DNA from: Bryoerythrophyllum caledonicum
Taxonomy: Eukaryota; Streptophyta; Bryopsida; Pottiales; Pottiaceae
NCBI GenBank assembly: GCA_963971425.1
Contig: OZ020519.1
Location: forward strand, 574,028 to 638,027
DNA: 64,000 bases
Direction of reading: 5' to 3'
The notes beneath the pieces were generated by a model. That model was not told where the DNA came from. It worked only from the letters and a program-made list of their open reading frames with translations, and did not search any database. Below are positions 25,771 to 38,500 of this stretch, piece after piece. Within the stretch, counting starts at the first letter, position 1. Every line of letters starts with the position of its first letter. The translations under genes and the position numbers were made by a program.

Positions 25771-26600
25771 TGGGATACTTTTGTTTGTTTTTGATTAGTT
25801 AGCTTATATTATTTTTAGGTTTTTATTAATTTTATTGATTGGCTATGATAGTCAATTCCTCAGACAATAAAAGTGTTAACGAAAGGTTAATGAATGTCCG
25901 GATTAGGGAGAAGGAAAAGGTGTTTTTATACATCTGGTCAAAAACATGATAAGGTTACGGATATCTAGAACCGGAAAGGATCAAGAACTGGACAAGGATT
26001 AGGAACCGGTGACAAGGAGCGGGAAGAAACGGAGGAAACAAACCGAGAGGTTTGTGACCATACCACCCACATGCCAAAAAAGAGCAGTATGACTAATGCG
26101 GAAGGAGAGCAAGAGGACGCATTTGCTCCGCGCTGTTTGGAATTGAGAGGGCGGACCAAGCTATTTTGCGTGCCTTGAGCCATGAGCCATGAGCCTTTGT
26201 TTGCAAGCCTGAAGCAATAAATTTGGACCTTTTTTGGAAAAAAATATCATTAAAGTGACAGTGAAAGTAAACAAAAAGTTGTTAAAAAGTGAAAGTTTTC
26301 CATAAAATAACATTTCAACTGAAAGTTTGAACTATCGTCTAAGGATAATGGCCTACTAATGTGGAATTCCTTATAAAGTATGGGTTACACAACATATTGT
26401 AATAGAAGGTGTATCTATGTCTTACATAGTATTAAAAATTAGGAAATTGATTCCACACTTCATTAGTGCAGACGAAGAAGCCTTGAATTTAAACATGCTT
26501 TAAATCAAATATGATCTAGGTTTTTTAGAAGATGTGAAGCTTCTCTGACCCTACGCCCCTTCAGTAAGGGAGGTCCTTTATACATGCACGTCATGTGCAC
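25771..26600. other. Intergenic DNA, nothing recognised
   Basis: No gene or clear repeat was identified. A G/A-rich stretch at about 25960-26160 has an open frame on the minus strand (72 codons) without protein-like features. Confidence 0.45.
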
Positions 26601-26948
26601 TCATTCAGAATGAACAGTGCGGTGTATAGGCATGTTGGATCTTTCTTCCTCTCCTTGAATTGTTTTGATTGACCAATCAATGAAAGAATCCTGGTGTTTG
26701 GAAGGAACACTATATGCAGTACTCTTCTTGAGAAGAATTGTTCCCTCACAATCTCCCTTGGGCTCTACAACAACCACTACATTGTCTTGCCTCTCCGCAT
26801 TGGCCATACATGTCAGAAGTGCTTCATCCATACAACCTTGATCATCCTTATCTTCCCTATTAACCTCGTCTAGCAGTTGCTCTAGCAACCCTGATGGGAT
26901 GTAGACATCTTCAAGGGTGACAATCTCATCTTCACAAAAGTTAGCCAT
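26601..26948 (-). CDS. Hypothetical acidic protein, 115 aa
   Basis: A single frame beginning MANFCEDEIVTLEDV and rich in Asp and Glu, with a valine run (NVVVVVEPKG) and balanced amino acid use, more like a real protein than nearby chance frames. No domain is recognised. It could be one exon of a larger gene, a remnant of transposon gag-like sequence, or chance. It ends about 150 bp before the left target duplication of the large LINE, so any downstream or promoter sequence to its right may have been disrupted by that insertion. Confidence 0.3.
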   Translation of the reverse strand: MANFCEDEIVTLEDVYIPSGLLEQLLDEVNREDKDDQGCMDEALLTCMANAERQDNVVVVVEPKGDCEGTILLKKSTAYSVPSKHQDSFIDWSIKTIQGEEERSNMPIHRTVHSE

Positions 26949-27384
26949 TTCTACAAAACTAGTACGTAATGTTCCTCCAACACATTGTTGTAAATCTATA
27001 CACTAGCAATAAAGGGAAGGGGATGCAATCCTTATAGGTAGAGAGTGTATGAATTTAAGGTAGACATTCATTTTAGGTCATATCAATGTAGTATAAATGG
27101 AAGGGCTTTGAGTGGACCAACACGATGGGGATCTGCAATGCTTAGAGAGTAGCTCCGTAAAATCTGGTGAGGAGGGGTCTTAGGTGTTAGGCGCAAAAAC
27201 GAAGCACAAGGCAATGAGAGATGCTGGATCTCATTGCAAATCCCGTTGTGCACCTCGTTTTTGTTGCTAGAAGTTGTCTCTAAGTTGTGAAGAGTGTTGG
27301 CAGGGATTGCAAGATCTTGATTTGCTGTCATAAGTTTGAATGGGCTGCAATGGATCTAGCACTAGAATGGGAGAGTAGATCTGA

Positions 27385-30300
27385 AGTGGGGCTCTGTGTT
27401 GGCCTAGATCTAGCTCTAGATCCTGCACTACCCACATCAAACATGCACAAGTAGATCTAGATCTGGATACCATATCACAACTAGAAACATTACACCTAGC
27501 ACCTCCTCAACCAGAACACAAGCACATACACATGAAGATCGACTGCTGCCAACAATATGCACGAGACCGAAGCCAAGATACAAGATTTTCCCACAAGGAC
27601 AGACATTCTCAAGGATCAGCTAAGTTTCATATATGTATTCAGTACTTAGGAAAGTCTCAACATTGTTCTTACAAACGTAGTAGGTACATGCTAGAAATTG
27701 TTAATGCTGCTGCTATATGCATGTCTAATCCCTATTGCAAGAAGTCACAAAAGCAGCCCAAGCAGATCTACACTGGTACGCAGAGACTCCCGAGGACAAC
27801 GCACGAAGCAGCAGCACTGAGGGAAAAACGCCAAGCCACCTGCGACACAAGCAACAAATCAATGGAGGCACTCTGTAATCAACAAGTTCATCACCTGCTG
27901 CTGATCAGCACTAAAGCACAGGGACCCACGCCCCCCGAGGACAACGTAATGAGCAACAATCGTCAAGTCCATCACATACCGCAGCCCGAGCAAATCAGCA
28001 CTATACTGAACTACAGGAATCAACACTCACGAGGGCAACGAAAGGAGCAGCAGCACACAATCACCTGCCGCAGCCCGAATAGACCAACACTGGAAAGCAG
28101 GTACCAACACTCCCGAGGACAACGTAGCGAGCAGCAACACCCAAGAAAAAATGCCAAGCCACCTGCTACACAACTTTGTGACACAAACCAACGGCAGCAC
28201 TCAGCAATCAACATGGTCATCACCGAAGGCAAGACACAGAACAACAATGACTCGACTCCCCTTCTGGCCAAGGTACGTATCTCAAACCCTCACTTGACCA
28301 TTATTTGCTTGTTATTCCTTGACTTCAGATGGACAGCGAGAAAAAGAGAGGTACGACGTTACAACAAGAAGAAGCTGGAAAGATACGAAACACTGGAACA
28401 TGAAGATCCAACAAAACCAAGAAAGAAGGAAGTACAGGCCCATGGACTTAGCATCTGGAGAAGCCTCACGTCAAGACCAACACAATGTCAACACCACCGC
28501 ATATACCAAGCTCATCAACACACACCAAGACCATCACAACATCAACGCCACTTTCAATACCAAGAACACCATCAGCATGAAGACAAGACTTCAAGACATC
28601 AAGCGAGCACCAGGTATGTACACGCCAAGGTAAGCAACCCTACCACCACCCCACTTCCCTTCCTCCATGCCAATAAATCCATACTAATTTATGACAGGAG
28701 CTCTGGAAAGACTAAGTACAAGCAACACATAGGGAAGCAGGACCAGCCACAAATACGAAGACAAAACCCTAGCCGCCATAAAAATGACGAACCTACGGAA
28801 GAGCAAGTTCTACAACTCCATCCAAGACAACATAATCGACAAGATACAACCCAACGGCTCCACGAGGTAGCCAAACCTAAACATCCAAAAGCCCTAAAAC
28901 AAAGACGTTCATCGACAACAACCACATCCATCAAACAACTCTACACAAGGTATAAAGCACGCCCTCACTATCCTCTCAAACCCTCTTACACTGCTCTACT
29001 GCGTAGACATCCACTTCATGTATTGTGGAACCAGTACGACACCTGCTTAGTTCATGCAGAAGTTACGGACCTGAGTGGAGATGTGAAGCGAAGACGAAGG
29101 AGAGAGTCGCATCTTCCACGCCCAACTTGGACACGTCTAGACAGTGAAGAGCAACCTACCCTTTTTCTCACAAAATTATTGACTTTTGTTTGTATTTATT
29201 TTGCACAGCTCCACATTAACTTATTGTTGGCATGCTCCGCGCAGAGAACACAGCACCCGCAGCAGATCCACACGTGGAAGACGATTAACCTGGTTAGCAC
29301 CACAACAAACGCGGTCAGGAGACGAAGGAAGAACCGGGAATACACAACTCGTAGATCAGACACAACCAGTCGAAGAAGACACCTGGAACCTACAGCAAGC
29401 AGCCGAACGAGCAAGATCATCAAGACCGGTAGACCGCATGTGGAAGACAGCCGACGGCGCAGAAGATCGGAAACCCAAGGCCGTAGCCCAACAGCCCCTT
29501 TCGAGAAGAAGCCCGCACTCCGCCTGAGCTCACAAGCAGTAGTCCAGAACGTGGACGTACCTGGTGGAAAGTCGCGCAGCCAGGCCTTGTGCGAACTTGC
29601 ACGGACGAGTCCGAACTTTCACAAACGCGCCCTCTGTCACCCAGCTCGAACCCTTACAGACGAAGAACATGCGAAGCCCCTAACGGCGAGTTACCAACGG
29701 ACGCTACCCGAGACGCAATCGGACCGAAGCCCTGCCCTACGCTCTGTCCGCATGCACAAGAGGAGGACGCCCCATCAACAGCTAATCCAGGCCACATCGG
29801 CAATTACCAAGGTTGGACTTACAAGGAAAGCCGACACCTACAGAGCGAAGAGCCTCGCCCGAATTCTGCAACTGGCATTCGGTACCTACCGCCACCACTC
29901 CACAGCCGCTAATCGCCGAGCACGAACAGCCTGGAGCCAACCTGTTTGCGCTACCCAACGGCACATCGTGTCTTTCTCAAAGACGACACAGGGAGCCACT
30001 CGAAGTCAAGTGGCCGACAAGGTACTCGAGAAGGAATCTTCCCTGACGTCGAACCTTCCTAGTCGACTACTGAACCCAAGCTGCAGTGTAGATACCCCTG
30101 AACAGTGCCCCCCTAAACCCGTGGACGTCGATCCAAGAGTCCCGTTCAAGTTAGACGTGCGAGTGCAACCACGAGCTTGGACCAGATTAGTCAGCAAGCA
30201 AGGAAGGGAAGCCACGGGTAATCAACTCAAGGATCAACCACACAACTCCCAAGTGGTCACTGGATATTCAGGTCATATTCTCCCCTCACCTTCGTCACTA

Positions 30301-30699
30301 CTTTATGTTCTTTGTTGTCTACTGGTTTATTTTGGAAACCAATGGGCACACAATCCTACCTTAATATCAAAATTTCTTTCTCTGAGAGGTGACCAATTTT
30401 CTGGCACCTCTCGTGTATGTGTATATGTAGTAATTAAACAACATAACCCTAACCTCTCCTATCTTCGAATCTTAGGAAACTTGCATGTTATTTTGCATGT
30501 TATTCATATTGTATGTTATCCCGTATGTTATCAAATCCTACATGCTAGCTATATTGATACTTTCTACTTCTTAAAAACCTTAACATCAACAAGCCCTCAA
30601 CGTACGTTGAGGGGAGATGTTAAGAACAAGAAGGAAAGAAGGAAAGTTGAAGTGACAAGCTATAGATCACGTAGTAACACTCTCTTCTTTTTCTACAGC
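27385..30699 (+). other. LINE 5' region, open in the ORF1 frame, with tandem units and intron-like segments
   Basis: The ORF1 frame has no stop from 27385 to the ORF1 stop (first ATG at 27532), over 3.3 kb before the probable start at 30700. The encoded peptide is basic and rich in Q, H, R and S, without recognisable domains. Diverged units with a core like cccgaggacaacg and following gagcagcag occur near 27788, 27937, 28027 and 28112, about 85-150 bp apart. Three stretches resemble small plant introns: 28273-28328 (gtacgt..cttcag), 28630-28697 (gtaagc..tactaat..gacag) and 28950-29006 (gtataa..cgtag). A fourth acceptor-like site lies at about 29208. Whether this is an untranslated promoter region or an N-terminal ORF1 extension cannot be decided here. 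Confidence 0.5.
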
Positions 30700-32286
30700 A
30701 TGTCTCAACAACAAACTACTGCCACTTCCTCCAAACGCCTGTTTGTTGAAGTGCTTGAAGGTATTCCGAACCCTCTAAATGTGATGCAAAATGCCTTGGT
30801 TATTACAAGCTCCACCCAGAAAAAGGTGAAGGCAACAAGTTTGCCTTCCACCAAATACTGGCTAGGCTTCCAAACAATGAATATCATTGCAAAGAAGAAT
30901 GGGGAAGAAAAAATACCTTTGGTTACCATAGAAGAGTTGGTAAAATGTGGGTTAAATGAAAAGGAAGCATGTGAGAGTTTTGAGGCAATACCGTCATTTC
31001 CTTTTGTCATCCAAGAGGAATGGCCCTCTAAAAGGCATGATGGAAAGGTAGGAAATCATTTCAATCTCACCCAACTTCCAAGTGAAGTTGAGGTGGATGA
31101 AGACGGCTTTGCCTTGGACTACCAAATTTCCATTCATTTTGACTTGGCGAATCAAGTATGGTCAAAAAATGTGGTACTAGACATGGTGAAAACACGACTG
31201 CAAGAAATGGAGATACCTACAGGAACACGCATTGGTGAACCAATAGCCGTGTTTTGTCACCACCAGTCCGACAATTGGACTGGTGTGGTGAAACTGCACC
31301 TAAAAAACCCGGTTATCGATGCGAAAGGCTTATTGGGAGGGCTAAGGCCGTTCATCCTCATTTTGAATGAAGGAATCCCACACCAAGGAAAAGTATGCAA
31401 AGCATACGACTCCTTGGCCTTCTCACATCTCTTATCGGTGAAAATATCAAGCCCAAGTCTTGTTAATGTAGATCCATACCACTTACATGCAGAGATTGTA
31501 AAAGATGGTTTTGCAAGGAGTTATGATTTCGAGGTAACGGGAGTAGAAAAGAAAAGCTCTTCAGATTTTGCATGGGTCAAAACTCCCTCCCCGGAACAAG
31601 CTGCTAAAATAAAAGACTATAAAGTCTCATTTTGTAATGAGATTTTTATGCCTGTTTTTGCAACCCGGAAAATGGATGAGGATGAGATCGCAAAAAAGAA
31701 CTGTCTAATTCTCATTGCAAAAAACCTTAACAAAACAAAAAACGAAAAAGAATTGGTAGAAGGAATAAAATCCATAATTGGGGAAGAAAATGTAGTTGAC
31801 ACATACTTCAAACTGGAATACGGACGACATGTAGGGACTTGCAATATTGAATGTTTAAATGCGGCCGTCTATAAAAAATTTGTTAAACAAAGTAAAAAAT
31901 TACACGGAAAATACATTATGTTTACCCCTCACCCCAAGAGTCTAGACGGCAGCAACAAACCGAGCGCAGAAGAACTAACGAGACTAGGTTTTTCGGATGT
32001 AAACGCGGCCGTAGCTAACGCGATGATTGCCATGGAGAACGAACCAAATAAAGGTCATGGAGTTACCCTACAACAACTACGCAAAGAAATGAAGACCATG
32101 AAAGGAGAAATCGTAGACGAAGCAAGGCAATATGCGGACATGGTACAGGCGAACACGGTCAAATCCCTAAGGGGAGAAATGTCAACCCTTCGATCCCAAC
32201 TCATTGCAACCATCATGGCGGCGGAAACTCAAGCATCGGAACGGGAGCAAAGAGTCATTGAGAACAAGATGGACATGTCAAACTAA
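30700..32286 (+). CDS. LINE ORF1 protein, RNA-binding type, 528 aa
   Basis: This is probably the nucleic-acid chaperone that coats LINE RNA. From the ATG at 30700 the sequence becomes clearly protein-like (MSQQQTTATSSKRLFVEVLEG). Residues about 335-410 fit an RRM-like fold: LILIAKNLNKTKNEKELV as the first strand and helix, a central VGTCNIEC strand and a final KYIMFTPH strand. The last 80 or so residues are heptad-like and charged (LQQLRKEMKTMKGEIVDEAR), consistent with a coiled coil used for oligomerisation. The first 330 residues have no recognised domain. The start was chosen by composition; the frame stays open upstream, so a longer protein beginning at 27532 (1584 aa) cannot be excluded. 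It stops at 32284-32286, 284 bp before the first ATG of ORF2. Confidence 0.75.
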   Translation: MSQQQTTATSSKRLFVEVLEGIPNPLNVMQNALVITSSTQKKVKATSLPSTKYWLGFQTMNIIAKKNGEEKIPLVTIEELVKCGLNEKEACESFEAIPSFPFVIQEEWPSKRHDGKVGNHFNLTQLPSEVEVDEDGFALDYQISIHFDLANQVWSKNVVLDMVKTRLQEMEIPTGTRIGEPIAVFCHHQSDNWTGVVKLHLKNPVIDAKGLLGGLRPFILILNEGIPHQGKVCKAYDSLAFSHLLSVKISSPSLVNVDPYHLHAEIVKDGFARSYDFEVTGVEKKSSSDFAWVKTPSPEQAAKIKDYKVSFCNEIFMPVFATRKMDEDEIAKKNCLILIAKNLNKTKNEKELVEGIKSIIGEENVVDTYFKLEYGRHVGTCNIECLNAAVYKKFVKQSKKLHGKYIMFTPHPKSLDGSNKPSAEELTRLGFSDVNAAVANAMIAMENEPNKGHGVTLQQLRKEMKTMKGEIVDEARQYADMVQANTVKSLRGEMSTLRSQLIATIMAAETQASEREQRVIENKMDMSN

Positions 32287-32420
32287 TAGCGTCAAACAAC
32301 GCTACAACCAAAAATAATATAGTATATATATATACTAAAATACAAAGCCAAAAAATATATAAAAATATAAATAGGAAAAAAGATAAAAATATCAAAATAT
32401 ATCTATATACTATCATATTT

Positions 32421-32553
<133 letters not shown>

Positions 32554-32570
32554 AAAAGATAAAGCCCCCA

Positions 32571-35500
32571 ATGACATCAAAACCAACAGCAACAACAACA
32601 ACAATAACAACAACAACATCAACAATAATAAACCCCCAAAGACACCAACAACAACAAAAACCCCAACAACTCCAACCACCCAAACAACCCCTACAAAACC
32701 TAAAACCCCAACAACATCACTACCCTACCACAATCTACCTCTGTAAAATACTAATACTTCTCAGCGGTGACATTGAAAAAAACCCAGGCCCCATGCCAAA
32801 CATAATAAAAACACACCCCGCAGCTCATAAAAAACGCGCAAAAATGTACTTCATCCCTAGTACTATAAAACTACACCCCGAGTATCAACACCTTGCTAAC
32901 ACATTTTCACCACTACTAAAGAACACACATGAACTACATAACTCACATAACATGACCTACCCGCATATAGCACAATTCATTGAACAAAAAACTACACATC
33001 CCCCATCACATATCCTATATGCTTTAATTATTACAGTACACCCCTCTCTAGAAGAGTGCAACCAAATATTAGCCCTACAAAATACCAATACCACAAATTG
33101 GACCAATACTCTCCTTAACAACTTAATCACTCTACATAACCCACCTGAAAGACATATTAATACGAAACACCCGTATACAAGTTTCCTAGCAGAAAATCAA
33201 AATATTATCCAACATAGAGACTCCATACACAAAGAAATATATGATTTCGTACACAGTCAAACCTCACCCCCCACACAAAACACTATCCAACTACACTTCC
33301 CATTCCTGCCACATGAACTAACTAAAGAAATAACGAGATGCTTTGAGCCAATCCTAGAATACACATTCCCATCCCCACCAACCCCATATATACCACCTGT
33401 AAATCATAACGAAAACACTAGAGACATCAATACATACATCTTAACATGGAACGCTGCATCCCTAAACACTGCTCTCCCATGCCTCCACAATCTATCTACC
33501 CACACCAACACACCACCCGCCATAATTGCTATACAAGAAACTAAATTAACCGCTACTAAATCCACAAAATACATCCAAAAAACATTCCCCGACTACAAAC
33601 TTATATTTAATAACACTCATGCCCTTACAAGATGCATCCAACAACGTATGCCATATACACCAACGAGAGGAGGCCTCCTTATGCTCATACACCAATCATA
33701 TGCCTTCCCTGGGAATATCACTAAAATTCCTACTCCGGCTAATATATCACCATACCTCCAAATTATTAAAATTACTAACCGACCCCTCCAACCATGGCTC
33801 ATTCTTCACCTATACATGCCATCGCACATAGAAGACTCTAGGCTTATTCCGGAAATCCAAAATTCCATCACTTCACAAATTAATACGCACACTAACCATA
33901 CAATAATACTTTGTGGAGACTTTAACCAAGATATTGCCCTTATTGGACGACAAAACGGAGAGACCTTCACCACCCCACGTGATATAGACTATCAATGGCG
34001 AAATTACACAGATAATCTAGAATTATATCTGATCCCAACCGATACACAATACTCTCGTCAAGGAGGACTTAATTACACACACACTAGCCTAATTGATGGA
34101 TTTTACATTAAAACACCTAACCATACCCAATACACATCTATCACCAATACCTCAACCAACTTAAACTCGGACCACTTCCCGATCCAACTAAATATACCTC
34201 ATAACATCCTTATAAGTAGACCCCCCACCAAAACAAACTCAAATGATATCAAAATACTAAACCCCATCCCAAAAGAAAACCTTGACAACTTTAATACAAT
34301 ATTCTTTGAAAAAAACTCACTACAGATAGACTCCCTTACAGAAATTCTATCCAACCACCAACACCTAACACACATACAATGGCAAGAAGCCTGCACCTCT
34401 CTTGACAAAATTATTAATGAAATTTCTACTACATTAGAAAAGACATGCAAAGCACCTCCGACCCCACAACTCACACCTAGAACCTCGAATCAAGGGGGGT
34501 ATCTCCCGAGAAAACTAGCCAAAAAGTGGAAACAACATCTTGTTACATACCACAATATTCGGAAAACAATTTACATCGCTAAAAATAATCAAAATTGGCG
34601 AACCCACCCCATACTCTCTGAACTACAAAACCTTCGCCATCCCCAAATCCCACAAGTACCACCGCTCAACAACCCTCACGAAGATTGGCTAAAAGACATT
34701 GCAGTCATTGCAAAAACCGCCAATAAACAAGCTCGGAAAATTACTACAAAATATACAAGAGAATGTATCAGAAAAGCCATTTCTAAGTATCGTCAGCTAT
34801 ACGAATCTAGCCCAAAAAAGATTAATAGAAAAGTTTTTAAAAACAACACAAACTTACCATTAGATTGCATTCTAGATCAAAACAATAATATTCTAACCAG
34901 CCCAAATGACATTGCAAACGAAATACATTTTCAACAATCCATAAACAATAGGCCATCCACCCCCTCATGTCACTTCCAACCACAACATACACCAACATGC
35001 ACATGCGGGGTTAGACAATACCCGTGGCATGATCTTGACAGATTCACCATTGATAAAAGAGGAGAACCCACGACTCCTCTCCACACATATTATAACAGAG
35101 ACACATATAACATGTGCCTAAAAAATCTGGGAACCAACAAAGCTCCCGGACCGGACCATATACCTAACTCAATTCTAAAAAACATGCCTCCGAGATTCCA
35201 TGACCTTCTATCATTATTTTTCCTCCATTGTTACAAACAAAAAGCAATTCCTGCATCCTGGAAAACAAGTTTAACAATCTTATTATACAAAAAAGGCAAC
35301 CCAACCGAGCTACCTAATCACCGACCTATTGCCTTAGCCAACGCCATTTACAAACTGTACACTAGCACATTAACATCAATACTATCGGCCTACGGGGAAA
35401 AACACCAAATACTACATGAAAGCCAAGAAGGGTTTAGAGCTGAAAGAAGTACCACACAGCAAATCCAAACTATCATCGCCGCTCTTGAGGATGCAAAATT

Positions 35501-38500
35501 CACTAATAAAGACATTTACATACTCTACATTGATTTCAAAAACGCTTTCGGTTCCATTGACCATCCTCGCTTGCTAACCATTATGAGCGATCTTGGATAC
35601 CCGTGCGACGCGGTCACACTGGTTGGCAATATATACTCCCAATCTACCACTACATACGTTGGAGAATTCTTTGGTAAAACACGCCCTATCCCTATCCAAC
35701 GAGGGACCATCCAAGGCGATACATTGAGTCCATACCTCTTCATTATTTTTCTGGAACCCCTACTGAGATGGCTTCAAAGAGGGAATAATGGCTACACATT
35801 TGGCACCTCAAAAGTTACCATAAACTCGGCCGCATATGCTGACGATCTTGCGGCCATCTCCGGACGCCTCAAATCACTCAAAACTCAATTGGACAAAATA
35901 GACAAATTCTGTCTATGGTCCGGGATGGAACTTGGGGTCCAAAAGTGTGCCATAACCGGATGTCCAAACAAATCTAAAACAAACCCGACCGCCTTCAAAG
36001 CCCTTATTCAAGCTAACAATATCCACTATCGTAACCAACCAATCCCGGTTCTAAACCAAAACCAACCCTATATATACCTTGGAATAAACCTAGTCCCATC
36101 TTTAAAATGGAAAATTCAAATTCATGCTACTACTACAAAACTTATTAAACAATGCAAGGAACTTATACTTTGTCCGGCCACATTGCAACAAAAAATAAAA
36201 ATGATTGATACCGTCATACGACCGGGTATCTCATACAGTTTCTATGCGGTCCCTTATTCCATGCCCGCCATAAATAAACTCGATAAGAAAATCATAGCCA
36301 TACAAAAGAAAGTATGCGGGCTCCCCAATTGTACGCCTAATATCATAACACAACTTCCCCATGAACTATTCGGATTAGAAGCTTTCTCCCTCAAAAATGC
36401 CTACTTACGTTGCATTGGAGAACAACTCCAGAATGCACTTAACGATAAAGGACGACTAGGACTAATTTACAGTGGACTCCTTCGGCACATCCTTGCCATT
36501 TATGGAGGAGCACAATACCTCCAAAGACTTAAAAAATCTGATTGTCTTCGGTCCCCCATTACCCGCACACTTTTTCTACTTAAAACAGAAGGTCAAATAT
36601 TTCTAAAAAGCACACTAGAAGATTTCCTACTAGACCCCGCACCACTTGAACAAAATTGGGCAAATGAAATTCATAACCTCCCTAGACTTGACCGACAATT
36701 ATCCGACAAACTCCTACAAAAACTCTTCTCTGCAAACATTACTGATCTAAAACAAATTACACTACCAAATGGAACACACCTTATGGACGACAAGAGCTAC
36801 AAAACACTCTATGGTACCCCTCATAAATTAATAAAAAGTGCACTAAACATTGCCAAACAATTATTTTGTCACCCTCCATGTCTCCCTACATGCCCCAACC
36901 CTTGCGCCAATCACGCCCCACCGTACACACTTAAAGACTCATATATCATCAATCACAATGACATCCACCCCAACACCAACCCCCCACTAATTCCCCCAAA
37001 CCCACCACACTCACGACCATATGCCCCTCCACCACATATATTAAAAAACCCTTCCATACACCCAATAAATAACATAACCGCGCACAGACATAATAAACAC
37101 ATTGACTCCAACAAAATAAGTAAACAATATACGACGTACCTATGCCACTGGTCCCACAATAACAACACCTACGCCAAATGGCTCCCACAAAGAAATCTTT
37201 TCCCTTGGCACAACCCAAATACTTCCTTACATAACACCGAAATCCTCACACAATACTACCTTAGAACTCAAAACAGTCATTACCTAAATATCATACAAAT
37301 ACACCACCCCCAAGCACAACTTCGAGATAGAAGATTTGTCACACCACCCCTTATTATCCCCCTTCTTAACATCTTTACAACTGAATGCAACCCAGAAACG
37401 GACATCCGAGCACAAACAAATACAATCAAAATACAACAAGACAATGCCCACATATACGAAGGTAATGGTAGACATCTAATAACCATACCACTCGCTAGAC
37501 TACAATGGCTGTGGAACCAATATCACAACGCACTACTAACCCCCATTAACATCGAACCAATACCCCAAACATTTGAAACCGAAATTGTTTGGCTATACCA
37601 AAGATACAACTACCGAACACCCAAAAATGACCCCCTCAAAAATGCACACTACATATTACCTGATCCTATCTTAGACTACCTTATTACATCCCTGAATATC
37701 ACACATTCATACTTCTCATCCCCCGTTACATGCTCCACAAAAATCTCAAAATTTTACTCTCCATTCAAACGCGATAAGATTTTTGGGTCTCTTGGAAAAG
37801 CCTTTGATTATAAGTGGAGTGGAATAGGCCTCGCACACCCTCACAACGAAGAAGAAACACAACAAGCAATACATTGGGCACGCCTAGCGGCAAATAATGA
37901 CCCCAACCACAATATCACCATCATTATCACTCCCGACACTCATTGGTACCACAACCCTAACCCACAATTAGGCCCATTCCCGGACTCCCACATCATAGTA
38001 CTATTTGAAGCCGATTCCATGACTTACAAAGAACCCACTATACCACCGCAAATACAAACACCCCGCCTTGAACCAGCAACCCTACGTATCCTATGTATAC
38101 ACCAACAAACTCGTGAAATAGGTAATCTAGAAATCTTCAATCATCTCACTTTGATAGCAAAAAATCTAAACATTAACAAGGTATACACCGCAATTGCCCC
38201 CCCCACGCCCATATCAACCCGTGTAAACCGCAACAAAAAATGGTCTAAAACCCCCCACACAAACATCTCCACGTCACCAATTACCGAACTAAGCCTCCCC
38301 CTCTCTTACTACCAAATTAATATAGACCTTAAATTTGACCCCAACTTTAGCTACTACACTGACGGCTCTTTCAAAGAACCAACCGAAGTAAGCCCGGGAC
38401 ATTGGCACCGGGAGAAAGCCGGTTATGGGATATACAATTCTACCAAACAAATTAAATTAGGTAAAAGACTACATGGACTCCAGAATATTCTAAGAGCCGA

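Noticed and set aside
30590..30640. Polypurine-tract-like sequence and palindrome (tcaacgtacgttga, then ggggaga and tgttaag) suggesting a Copia LTR start
   Set aside because: No matching second LTR, primer-binding site or gag-pol was found, and the position lies inside the LINE bounded by target duplications.
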